Assembly (NCBI GenBank): GCA_022885665.1 | Contig: JAGQDJ010000031.1 | Span: 922,774 to 986,773, forward strand | Origin: Triops longicaudatus | Taxonomy: Eukaryota > Arthropoda > Branchiopoda > Notostraca > Triopsidae | Direction of reading: 5' to 3' | Length of the DNA stretch: 64,000 nucleotides | Shown here: positions 1 to 10,987 of the stretch, piece by piece | How positions within the stretch are numbered: the first letter of the stretch is position 1 | How the letters are laid out: every line of letters begins with the position of its first letter | Notes under the pieces: model-generated | Databases searched by the model: none | Told to the model about the DNA's origin: nothing | Seen by the model: the letters and a program-made list of their open reading frames with translations, nothing else | Program-made: the position numbers and the translations under genes

Positions 1-1352
1 CAATAATAACCATACAAGCCGACAAATCTTCTTTAGTCTTCAGCGGTTTCTTCCTTTTTCTCGTTAAGCAAACCGCGAATCTTTTCACCCTCACCTTGGT
101 AGACATAAAAGACTTTCTTTTTCAAGAGGTTTAAGTAAAGGAAAGACGTTCTTTTTCACCCCGTCGCACCATGTCGCGCGCGTGTGTGTGTATGTGTGTC
201 TGGCAGCTGGCGATAATGTCGGCTTTGTCCACTGAATAACAAACCACAGTGTTTACACCTTTTTTTCTTGAAAGAGGTGCTGCTCTGCATTAACACTATT
301 AGATCCACTGTAGCAATTTGATCTGAGTAGGAGTGCCGAAATGAAACAGGACAGCGTTAAGACGAGTTAAGCTATCTTAACCTACAGGTCAACATTGCTT
401 AACTCGGCGAGTAGACAGAGTGTAGTTCTAACTGTTGATTTTTTTTTTTCAAGATTAGAATTGGGTTGCGTCGTCATACCCATTTTAGCCACGATTAAGG
501 CACCCAGTCTACACAGCTTTCAGTATTTTTAAAAATAGAAGAAAGAGACATTGTTTCCTCCATGGAGGGTAGGTCTCTTGTAACTAACAGAAGAGATTGA
601 ATGAAGTCAAATAGAAACTCTGGATAGACACATCCCAGTATTGTTATACAAAACCTTCATTTCCAGACACACTATTGAAAAAATCAGACCGTTTCTCTCT
701 ACCTTTAGATGTCAAAAATCATACTAATGCACCAGTTTGCCTGATTTTCATTTTTTCGCATTATAAAAAATAGCAAAATTTCAACTGTGATTTACAGATT
801 AAGTAAAGTTTTTTTTTAAAGAGAAACTTAAACTGTTGCACTATTTATCTCTAACACCAACATTACCGTAATGATAATTTTTTTGATTTTGTAATCATTT
901 TTACATTATGATGTCTGAAAATTTCCCGTGTTATTCTCCCATAAGGGGTTTATGTATACCAGGGCCTTAATGGCTTGGTTACTGCAAACTACCCCATCTA
1001 GTGTGGATTAATGGTTAAAGATGCTTTTTGGTAAACTCTGCTCGGCATTCTCAGTCTCTTGAGCTGGGTTGCTAACGCAATTTAAGAATCAGGATACTAA
1101 GTTAAACCTGGATTTTAAAGTGCCAGAATGACTAAAGGTAAAGTTAACGTTGTTTTACATTCTCTTAGCGTATGCAACGGAGGAACCTTAAGAAAAACTT
1201 GCCGTTACGTTATATAATGGTACAGAACGCGGTTTACCTAACGGGACATTTACAACATTAGATTAAGAGAGAAACTGGGCGCAGGTCAGGAATAATTTGC
1301 ACTCACTGTAGAAAAGGGGTACCCAAGATAGGCAAATAACTTTCCGATTTCC

Positions 1353-1355
<3 letters not shown>

Positions 1356-1386
<31 letters not shown>

Positions 1387-1395
1387 AAAAAAAAA
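1356..1395. repeat. Poly(A) tract
   Basis: A run of about 40 adenines broken by a single G. It could be a retroposon tail or a plain homopolymer. No retroelement body was recognised directly upstream. Confidence 0.8.
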
Positions 1396-1668
1396 TCTGG
1401 CTCCGACAACTTTCGGTAATTAGTTTTCTCTCAAATGAGATTTGCTCGTAAAACGGTTAAGCGTTTCTTACAATGGTAGTTTTAGTTACCTTTTATCAAA
1501 GAACTTTTACCATTTAACGGCCAAAAAACTAATAGCCGAAAATCGTCGAAGCCAGAACGGGCGTTTCCTACCAAAAACCGCTTACTGCTTTTTTTTACAG
1601 TGCTCGTATCGAGTAAGTGACCACGACTACGGATTAACAGCCAGGATTGTACAGAGGACTTAGGTTTT

Positions 1669-1699
1669 TTATGTCCGTACAAAATTTGTACGGACATAA
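1669..1699. repeat. Near-perfect 31-nt palindrome
   Basis: Two 15-nt arms (TTATGTCCGTACAAA and its exact reverse complement) are separated by one A. It can extrude a cruciform or bind a dimeric protein. No gene flanks it closely. Confidence 0.85.
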
Positions 1700-2331
1700 G
1701 TTGGTCAGCTGTATTTAACGGATAGCTTGAAATTTATTAGCCCAGTATATCTAGTCTCTAGCTGCACTATTTAGAAGTATTTTGCTGTTACAATTAAATG
1801 TTAAGAAAATGTTTATCCAAATGTTGCCCACAAAACAATGCGAATAATCCTTATATGATACATATAAATAAGATCAACTTTATTCTAGGCGCATTAAGTC
1901 TCTTATTTGTCAATTCGATATAGGTTTGTTCCTCTTAACGCTGGTAAGAGCGAAGGAAACCTGATAATTGATTTGCACGAGAAAAACAGTGCTAGTACTT
2001 TTTATAATTTTTCAACACTTATCCATTCCAGGAAAGAAAAAAGCGTGTAATTTAACCCTAAAATAAAAGGAAGACAAATACGTGGCATGGAAACTCTCCA
2101 CATGGGGGCGTGACAGTTTGTGTAGAAATGTTTTATGAGCGCTTATGTTTCTCTCCCTTTTTTGACTTTTTTCTTCTTTCCAAAAAATACCTACCTCAAT
2201 ACTTTATTGCAGATAGAGTAGAAAAGCTTGCGTGTGAATAATAGATGGGTTAAGCGTGCTATAATTAATCCGCTTTTCTCTCCTTTCTCACTGCCTTTCG
2301 CCTCTTCTGGACCAATGCAAAAAGGACGTAG

Positions 2332-2513
2332 CCAGTCACCGCAACCTGGGCGCCATGTTGCACCTCAACGGCAAATACGCAGAGGCGGAGTCGGTGTACC
2401 GGACGGCCTTAACGCTCAGTCCACATGACGCGGTGACGCTCATCAACTTGCAACGCCTCCAGCAAGCAAGAGGGCGGACCTCATCTAACCGAACTACCAC
2501 GCCCCACAATTGA
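2332..2513 (+). CDS. Last exon of a TPR protein, probably TMTC family (partial)
   Basis: The open exon encodes a terminal tetratricopeptide repeat, NLGAMLHLNGKYAEAESVYR, followed by TALTLSPHDAVTLINLQRL and a short polar tail ending in TGA at 2511-2513. The repeat has the TPR signature (small residue at 8, Y at 11, A at 20, P at 32), and the NLGAxLHLNG wording resembles the final TPR of TMTC1-4, ER multi-pass O-mannosyltransferases with C-terminal TPRs. The acceptor is taken as the AG at 2330-2331; an alternative AG lies four bases downstream. Codon choice is much more GC-rich than the flanks. Upstream exons are outside the window or in long introns. A TPR repeat is near certain; the TMTC assignment is an inference from one repeat. 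Confidence 0.6.
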
Positions 2514-5500
2514 ACCTTATCACCCCGACACCCCAGTATAGTGATGAAAGAGAAATTTGAGTGCAGAAATATACTTGATAAATTACACCTATACATTCCA
2601 AAAAGTGTACATATGTAAATTAAACTAAAAAAGAGAGAAAAACAAAGTACAGTACTGTCAAAAATTTTTCCCTGTCCCATTTTCTTTTGTTTTTTTGGGG
2701 GTGGAATATTTTGGATGGGTTTTGGGTTAACGGATGCTTTGCAGCGTAGGTTAAATCCTCATTTAACCCTTCCCTCACCCCTTGCTAAACCGAATTTACC
2801 CTCATTTTAATGCCGACAATGCGGAAAAGCTAATATACGGAAGCTTCTATGCAAATAATTAAAAGGACTGTATTGTATCCGACGCCACTTCCGTTAACAT
2901 ACGTGTTCGTTCATTACCCTAAACCTCCCCTTCCAACCCTCATTTCCATCGCTTCTTATTCCACAGGATACACACCGAGGGAAAGAGACGAGGACGATCA
3001 GGACATGGAGAGAGGTTTCTGGTCTTCGCATTGGTTACTGTTGCAACTACTAGGGCCACATCTTCTCTTCTCCCCAAGACCTCTTTTCCCTAAAGCTTTC
3101 CTCTTCATTAAAGCTCTCCATTACGGCGTCTTTAATTAGTAATCAATACTAATTACTCTGGGGAATTTAGACCTGACACTGAAGAGAGGAGGCTTTTGTT
3201 TCGGTTCCATTTTCAACATGCCAAAATAGTCCACTAAAGAAAATGAGCACATGTCTCTTAAACAGCGAAGCTACGAGCCACGATGGATACTCCTGTCGAC
3301 GGAACGGAACACGTCGGCCATAGTTTCGTGATTTTTTTTTATTTTTTTTTTTTTTTTGCATGAAATGGAAAAGAGAGCAAGTTACTGATGAAGCCCCCTT
3401 AAAAAATTTACATGGGTATGACTAAGATGGCAAAATAAACACTTAGCCGGTCAATCAGAGAAATCACACATAATAGTCGTTATATAAACGACTAACTCAA
3501 GTACAAGTTCAAACACTTTCAACATTTTGCATACTTACATCGAATTTTTTTTATTTATAATTTTGGAAGTCGGTCAATTGAATTGAGGTTAGCGAGCGAA
3601 ATGGACGAAAACAAGGTCAACTAAAGCAGCAATAAATTAAAAAGCAAACGCGACGGGAGCTTCTTTTTCAAAGCATTCAGTAGAAATTTGATACCAGAAA
3701 CTTCTCCTCTTGTGTCAATCTTTACTAGGAAACTTTTTTCATGAATGACATGTTTTTACGTTGCATTCTCTCAGACTTTAAAATTTATTACATGTGCTAC
3801 GGTGAAACTTATAATTATGTCATACAAAATAATTAGAGTTTTACAGCAGCCAACAATGCCTATCCATATTCACATACTAAGCCTACCAACTGGTAAACAA
3901 CTCCGTACTGGAGTTCGTCTAGATTTTCCTAAGAGAGCCTAAAACCTTAAAGCTCTATTCTGTAAACTATTATACTTGCAAACCACCCCTCATCGCCGTC
4001 ACTTGACAAAACTGGAGCTATACTGTACTGTAGACAATCTATACCGCGCAAATCACGGAAATTTGTTTTCTCTAGAGTACAGTAAAGTAATATCTTTTGT
4101 ACCGTACCATTTATGGTTAAAATTCGTCTGTTCAAGTTCAACGATTCCCCCGGAAACAAGATTTTATTCGCGGCAATAATTTTATAGTTTCTCTGGATAC
4201 AGATTTCTTAAAAGTTATAGGGTTGTCTAGCGTCCAGAAAACAGTGAGTATTCTATTTCTGATGAACGACATCCAATGTTGGCACTACTGTTTAAAGTTT
4301 CCATTGCAGAATGAAGGCGAGGGATTTTACGGTTTGCAACTCTTTTACGGAGGTGACGCAAACTTCCAAGAAACTCACTACCGGAAAAACGATTTGGCAC
4401 CGAAATCTTGTTCCAAGCCAAAAATGGTCTTGTGCTCATTGGTGTGCAAGAGGGCGCATAACCATGAAAGAATCTTTGACTGGAGTTATTATTATTACTA
4501 TATATTGTAATTTGTTTAACCCAGCGTGAGCTAATCTCGTCATTCGACGCCTTGGAGCCCATACCGAAAATACATTGCGCTTTCTTTTTTTAAAAAGAAA
4601 AAAAAACTGTCTCTTTCACATTGATTACTTTCGAAGTGCACGCTCGAGAATTGTTTTCCACTATCCGCAAAGTGAGTCACTTTTAACACCCCCTCACGCT
4701 CTTGCGCGTTAAAACTAACAGTAATCTTCAACTCTACAAGGGGAATTGCAACTCGCAAGCTGTTTGTAGCGTTTCGTTACTTTCTCCCCCTAGTTTTCAT
4801 AAAATTGACTGTAGTAACTTAGCGCTATTGCTCTCAGAGAAGCCAACTGCTGTTGCTCAAAAGTTCAACGGAACTAAGCTGAACCTAGATTACGGAAAGT
4901 ACCAACAACGCACACGTAAAACGTCAAAGAAAAGACACACAAAACATCTTCCGCATACTTTTCAACTTTAGAAAGCACAACTCCGTTCCCACACATGACC
5001 TTCACGGATAAATATCGCGTATTACCCAACTATTTGTAAGAAACTTGAATCCAAAACGAACAATTCGTAAAGAAGCTTTATCCAAGCATTTTCTTACACT
5101 ACTATGTCAAAAGCGCCTTTCCATTTAAGCATAAAATACCTTATTTCACAGCATAAAGTACCCAGTACCTTATTTCACAATTTTTCTCCCTACACCTTTT
5201 CCGCAGATACAACCACGAGCCATGTTTTTTATTTCCAAATTCTGTGGATAACGATAACCAGCTTGGCGTACCTAAGCATTTTTCGCACTAGTAAAAAAAT
5301 ACGTATGGCAGAAAAATGTATTCGTATAATACTCAGCTTATAAAATTTTATCACTGAAGTTTTTGTCAAAACTTCGTTCGTAATATTTTTTTCTTGCTTA
5401 GTTTAAACTCTGATGGCCAAGAACGTAAGATTTCTCTGTTTCTGATCTTTCAAAGCTGCATAAAACTGTGACAAAGTATGTTTGAACTCATTGATGTCAT

Positions 5501-5967
5501 TACACAGGCTACCTAAGATCGACTAAAACTGTCGTCTGGAAAGCAATGAGCTAGGTTCACGCCAGTACAAGTTAAGAAGGCCATTATTTTTATTCCTACT
5601 ATTCTCTTTATTATGTTTACTTTTTCTTTCATAATTTTATTATGCAATATTTTGTTGAAATACATTACTTTTACGACTACACATAACTTTTATTTCACTG
5701 TTGTTATCGCCTCCTATTTTTTTAGTTTTTCATTTGTGTTTTAGGTTTTCGGAAGGAAGACAAAGCAAGAGTTGAGATGATCCTCTTGAGGCTATAATGA
5801 GATTGGTGTGACCTGCGACGCGGCAACGGTCTCCAATGCCATTTCCTGCCCGTTTCCCCCCTCTATGGGCCACCACACGTGTTATGACACCGCTGCCGTG
5901 TCCCCTCCCGGCTAAAAGTATTATGCCCCCAGAGATGTTTTTGTTTTCTCTCGTGCCTCGGGTTTTT
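2514..5967. other. Intergenic, no gene recognised
   Basis: AT-rich sequence downstream of the TPR gene and upstream of ROPN1L. It contains poly(T) near 3331-3359 and a T/A inverted run near 4571-4607. Open frames here lack homology and splice support. Confidence 0.5.
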
Positions 5968-5981
5968 GGTATCTTGGCAAC
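5968..5981 (+). promoter_or_regulatory. Candidate RFX X-box upstream of ROPN1L
   Basis: GGTATCTTGGCAAC matches the X-box consensus RYYRYYNTRRNRAC at 13 of 14 positions by eye. It lies about 400 bp before the start codon of ROPN1L, a ciliary/flagellar gene. RFX factors control ciliary genes through this motif in many animals, so position and gene class agree. Function is inferred. Confidence 0.4.
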
Positions 5982-6074
5982 GGATAACCACAACACTGCG
6001 GAAACGTACCCGTTTGTCAGGTATGCGGGTGTCACTCTTAAACCTGTAACAAGACTTGGAAAGGGGGGCGAAGG

Positions 6075-6080
6075 TATAAA
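6075..6080 (+). promoter_or_regulatory. Candidate TATA box of ROPN1L
   Basis: TATAAA lies about 295 bp upstream of the ROPN1L start codon, in a locally GC-richer patch just after the X-box. No clear initiator sits at the ideal spacing, so the assignment is weak. Confidence 0.3.
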
Positions 6081-6374
6081 GTCAGTCAGTCGGCGTAATC
6101 TCTTTATTGTGGTTGGTGTTAAAATCCTACGTTTTTTCTTAGCTGAAGCGGGTTTCATTCTTTGAGCTTTCATAAGAAACGAAGATTTGTAGGGTGGACT
6201 TTTTTCCCCTCCTTTTGTCGTTTAAAACTCGTAGCTGTGAAAAGAATCGAAGACACTGGGCGGTGATGATTTTTTACCTCTTTTGTGGCTTTGTGGCTGT
6301 TACTTAAAACTTATTGCTATTTGAAGAAGAAAAAGAGATTAGGTTTGAAAGCTATAAGAAACGAAAGACTAAAT

Positions 6375-9300
6375 ATGGGCCCGAGGTATTATGCCACCTT
6401 GTTGGAAGCTGAAGGCGTGGTAGTGCCACCAGCCTTGCCTACTTTATTACAAAACTTCGCTAAGGCAGCGTTAAGAACGCAGCCACCGCAAATACTGCCC
6501 TGGGCGACCGCCTATTTCCGGGCGTTAGCTGAAGGAAAACTGCCCCCAGCGGCCTCTCGGATTCAGCCTTATACCACCAAACTAACCCCAGCCAGACTAC
6601 GGCTCTTACACCAGCAAGTAAAGTCGAAGACTCGGGTTGCATTTTACAATATGGACGATAGCGGAAATTCTTGTGTTCATTTGGGCGCCATTTTTACTTG
6701 TAGCTAGGGTGCCGTGAGCTGGTTACGCTCAAAGATGTCTTTGATCACTGGGCACTATTTTCCTTGCCCAAAGAACCTTTGCAAGATTTGTTGGAACTAG
6801 GAGGCATGGCAGAACCTACGGCACCCCTGGACACGCCTATCGAATGGATCAAACTGCTAGCGTTGGCAGCTGGCCAATTGGGAGATGTAAGAATTTTCCC
6901 TTCTGTTTTCTCTACTTTACACGTGCCATTTAGCAAACCGGCTCATTCAATACTTAATTATTGTTACACGTTGTTCCTATTTGCGATTATTAAGCCAAAC
7001 TACAGGAAGAGGAAAAAAGAGAGATAATCGCAAAAGTAATGGCCATAATTTCGATTCGTACCTGAGTTATTGGGTGTATCTTCCGTCTTCTAGTTCTTCT
7101 AGGAAACGTGAGTTGTGAATAATCCAGGAGGGAATTTCGAGCGGCAACACAAAAGCTGCGTGATCAAATAACAACGAGGTGGACAAATTTATTGAAATTG
7201 TCTATCACTTGCAAGCAGCCACACTTTATTTAGTAATGTTTTCAACACAAGTACTAATCGGAAAATTTAACTAAAACAAGTTACAGTCAAAAATGCTTGC
7301 AGAATTCTTTGCATTTTATTTAAACCCGACACGTGAATACTTTGTGGCATATAAGCGCGCGAACGACATAATAACGACATGTAATACGGGCTCTGGCTGG
7401 CTCATACTAGGCTTCAAAGAAATTTTCAATGACGCCCGCAGCGTGACTTTGTCTTATTTTCTTGTTGTCTAATTAAGTAATCAATCTCTGTATAATTTTA
7501 ATTAATCATACTGCATACTATAGCTTGTGTCTATATAGCTTATTATCTGTAAAATCAAATTTTAGGCTTTTTTTCTTAGGAGCTCAATGTGTTTTTCTTG
7601 AACGCTTCGAGTTCAAGCGGTTAAACGAATATAGAGGAACGGGACAGTTGACATGTCGGATAAGCTGTACAAAAATCCTGACTAGTGAACTACAAATGTT
7701 TTCAACTGGAAAAAAATCACGCACTCACTGAATACAATGAAGTCTAGACGGGAAAGGTTCGTTGGAAAATGTTAATTTATACATAAACAATACAAACTAA
7801 ATCTGTGGCACTTTTTGTAATAGATCTAAGCGGTTTCGATACAAAACACAGGAATAAATCGTCGTACATCCATGTCAAATTGTGTACCGGTATTTGGTTT
7901 CTGTATGCTTGGAGGAGCCTCTGGTTTTCATGGTTGTTTGCTCTTGTTTCTGTCTTCTTGAAGCGTACAATATCTCATTTGATAGCCAGTACACTATCAA
8001 ATAACTTTGGGTAGGAGTTTTGTCTGCACAGTGAAACGAAAAATAAAGAGCAGAAAAATGCACCTGTTGTTCCGTCCTTCCTTTAAACAATCCAATTTGG
8101 ACATTCGAGTGGACGCGAATTCTCAAACAGAACTCTGTAACCCACGAAGAGATAGAGTGACGATTTTCTTTTAACTCGAGCTTTATGGGCTGCAGCATCC
8201 GATTCGTTTGAGACTAAATGACTAGAAAAGAAACAGTGTCGGAGTCGCAAATTCGCTAAAACAAGTTTTATAATATTTTATTTCATATTGCACAGTATCC
8301 AGTCATTTTATATCCACAAATGAAAAGGGATTTCCTATTATATTTCCTTCAGAAATGTACAATTTTTATCATGACAGTTCATGTAACTTCTTCCACGACG
8401 CCGAAAAGAATGATTTCCTTTGACCTAAAACGATGATAATTGTCAGGAAGGTGAAGTCACGTAAATTCGTGCAAAAATTATAAGTAGGGCAGTAGATTTG
8501 TGTGCTTCGTTAAAGTGCTCAATACTTTACTTTTATGAACAGGTTCCATAAATTTATACCAACAAGTTCGAGTAGTGTGTACTTTTCATTTCCGTGTGAT
8601 CCTATTTTTTGTACCTTGCCTGAATTCAGAAGAAATTTAATCAAGTTCCCTCTCTGCTTTCATTAAATGAAAAGGTACGAAAGTAACAAAATGTTCTTTA
8701 AAAACACACAAAATTTTTGTATTTCTAGAAATTTACCTATGTAATTACTAAATTATGTTAATTTTTGGTTAACATTTATGTATGAATTCTCGTTTATAAC
8801 GAAGACTGTCGTCTAAATTATGGAATAAGTTGGCAGATCAATTCTTAACATAAAGGAGTCATCCAATTCTGAATTCCGCCTTGATAAATAGAGCTCTCAA
8901 CAATTAAGTCAAGACAAGGACCAAAGAAGAGACGCATTATCCAAACACACAAAAATGAAACCAAAGCAAAATATTTGGTGCAACCTTTTATCATATAATT
9001 AACTGTTAATTTTCCATGTTTCTGCGGCCCAATTGTGCTGCAGTACTGCGATATTTTATATCTCACATTGTTGTGTAATTAATTATTTCTTCTTTTAAAA
9101 GGGAGACGTAATTTTTTGAGTACTGTGAGGACGCGGGGGCAGGCTACCTCGATAAGCGCGATGAGGGAGTTGAAACCTTCATTTAAACTAACAGGAGTTG
9201 TTTTACTATTTCACGTCGGATTAAAATGAGCTTTTACAAACCTTTGTTGGCTTACATTATTAACAAAACCATATTTAATATTAATTTATACATTTAATGT

Positions 9301-9783
9301 CACGTCTATGTCGACGCAGAGCTGAAATGTATTCTGTATTCAAATCGCGTAAACCGGGATCACTGAAGCTGGAAAATGCATGTACTAACAAGCTTCCTAC
9401 TCTAGCAGTACTGACGATTGAAAGTACTAGTAGTGTATATTTAAGACTTAAAATGGTCACATGACGTGTTAAGTATCAACAAAATCAGCTCGGTAACAAG
9501 TGCCGTCATTACTCTGATTGGTTCTCTATTGATTTTGCAGAGTTTGAAGGAGACGATGAAAGTGCTTTGTTCCGTGCTTTCGGACGATGGTGACGAGGGA
9601 AGTACGGCGATGCCTCTAGCGCTGGGCGTGACTTTGTATACTTACTTAGCTCGCATCGATGGAGACATCCCTGAAAGCGCCATCCAGGAGGGCGTGTCCT
9701 ACATGAAGCGGGTTGCTCGTTCTCAAGGTGGTTTCGTGACAGCCTATAATTTGGAATGTGCTTTGTGTCCGGATTTACACTGA
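6375..9783 (+). CDS. ROPN1L: Ropporin-1-like protein (ROPN1L), 3 exons, complete
   Basis: Exons 6375-6617, 6704-6886 and 9541-9783, all in phase 0, give a 222-residue protein; human ROPN1L is about 230. Residues about 10-50 form the RIIa dimerisation/docking fold, shown by IPPELP-like VVPPALPTLLQNFAKAALRT followed by QPPQILPWATAYFRALA. Exon 2 carries the DHWALFSLPKEPLQDLL and PIEWIKLLALAAGQLG segments. Exon 3 carries TMKVLCSVLSDDGDEG and YTYLARIDGDIPE. All align in order with vertebrate ROPN1L. The family binds AKAPs (AKAP3, RSPH3) through the RIIa fold and sits in the radial spokes of motile axonemes and in sperm flagella. The ATG is the first that keeps this frame open and gives the expected N-terminus. 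Intron 2 is 2.65 kb with no recognised nested gene. The 3' UTR is very short. Confidence 0.9.
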
Positions 9784-9807
9784 TATCTCACACACACGGA
9801 CTGGAAA

Positions 9808-9813
9808 AATAAA
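9808..9813 (+). promoter_or_regulatory. Poly(A) signal of ROPN1L
   Basis: AATAAA lies 25 nt after the ROPN1L stop codon and implies a 3' UTR of only about 40-50 nt. Confidence 0.6.
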
Positions 9814-10987
9814 CTACGCTTCAGCCATCTCGCGCTCTATATGCCCGGCTGCGACAACAGTAATACTAAAAAGAGTGATGACATCCAATCCTTATTTTAT
9901 TTCTTTATAAGCGCATTCGTTTTTCCCTCTCTGAAACCCCTTGTGTACAACCCTCCCTTTCTTAGCGAAACCTTGTTAACGGTGAACGACACAATACAAA
10001 ATACTGCCCACCATCTCGTCCTATTGTCATTGATCATATACAGCACTGTATTGCATACATGGTTGTACAAGGACGTCATGGCCAAGTATTTGTCATTTTT
10101 TCCCTTCCTGCGCAACATGAAATACTTGTTAGTTTTCTTACATTTTGTCTGTCGGGTGTACAGTTTTGCTTTTGAACCATTGCCTAGAGAACAGAAACGC
10201 GCTAGAGCATGTGAGACAGGTTACAAGAGGGATGGGGAGGGGCTTACAAAAACAGGAGCAGAGATCGAGAAAAAACTAGCCCAAAATTGGCCTCTTTACA
10301 TTAGTGGGATATAATATATAAATATTTCTTTATCTTTGTGTTTCTCGTAAAAGATTTCTGGAAGATTCCTCACATGGCACACTTGCCTTCAGCCCTGTTT
10401 TTTTCAGTAACTTTTTCAATAAAATGTATACACTACTTTTTGAAAACTAGTGGAATGGGGGTGAAGAGGGTTGAATACAATACATTACTGACAATATGAA
10501 AAAACCTGGTCTCTTTGTTGTAAATACATTTCCACGTCAGTTGCACCAACACCCAACAGTTGATGCCACTAACTTGATTTCAGCCAACAAGCACAAATGC
10601 ATTTTTCTATACTTTGTTTTTAAACACTGGCTTTGATGGGAAGATGCTACAATACAATAGTGAGTTTTCTCTTCATAAAAGTCTTTGCCCAATAAGCCAG
10701 CATGTCGAAGCAAGAGAGCCAAGTGGACACGGATCATAAATGGAACTAAAACGAAAGGAGAGGAAAGAAATCTATAATTTCCCTCCTCCTTGTCATCATT
10801 ATATAAGAAAACCGTGGTACTGCCAGGTACGCAAGACTGAGCCTTGAATAAAACGCACAAAAAATGACAGAAGACAAACAGACCAGAAGAGGCGCTGCTG
10901 GTAAGTTCCTCTATAATTTGCAATTCTCCGTTCCAACAAGATACGTTCACAGACTCACAACAGAAGTGCATGGGTTTACTCATAAAA
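9814..10987. other. Intergenic and 3' UTR of the minus-strand phosphatase
   Basis: The space lies between two convergent genes. The right part must contain the phosphatase 3' UTR. A plus-strand frame at 9841-10314 starts with ATG and is hydrophobic, but it has no homology or splice support and was not called. Confidence 0.5.

Larger units (their letters stand above)
1..2331. other. Non-coding stretch; possible protein C-terminus at the very left edge
   Basis: AT-rich sequence without a recognisable gene. It should include an intron of the TPR gene whose last exon starts at 2332. On the minus strand a short charged open frame ends with a stop at 33-35 and its last residues read GEGEKIRGLLNEKKEETAED. 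It could be the C-terminus of a leftward gene, but no family was recognised. A TG-rich microsatellite patch lies near 180-200. The poly(A) tract and the palindrome are listed separately. Confidence 0.4.

Noticed and set aside
5730..6173. ATG-started minus-strand frame of 147 codons at the ROPN1L promoter
   Set aside because: No homology or splice support; the plus strand is also open, and the region reads better as promoter sequence (X-box, TATA).
7875..8198. ATG-started minus-strand frame within ROPN1L intron 2, with a possible donor after TEQQ
   Set aside because: Residues up to the possible donor look protein-like, but there is no family and no partner exon.
9841..10314. 157-codon plus-strand frame with hydrophobic stretches
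   Set aside because: Compositionally biased, no homology, no splice or promoter evidence; lies between convergent genes.
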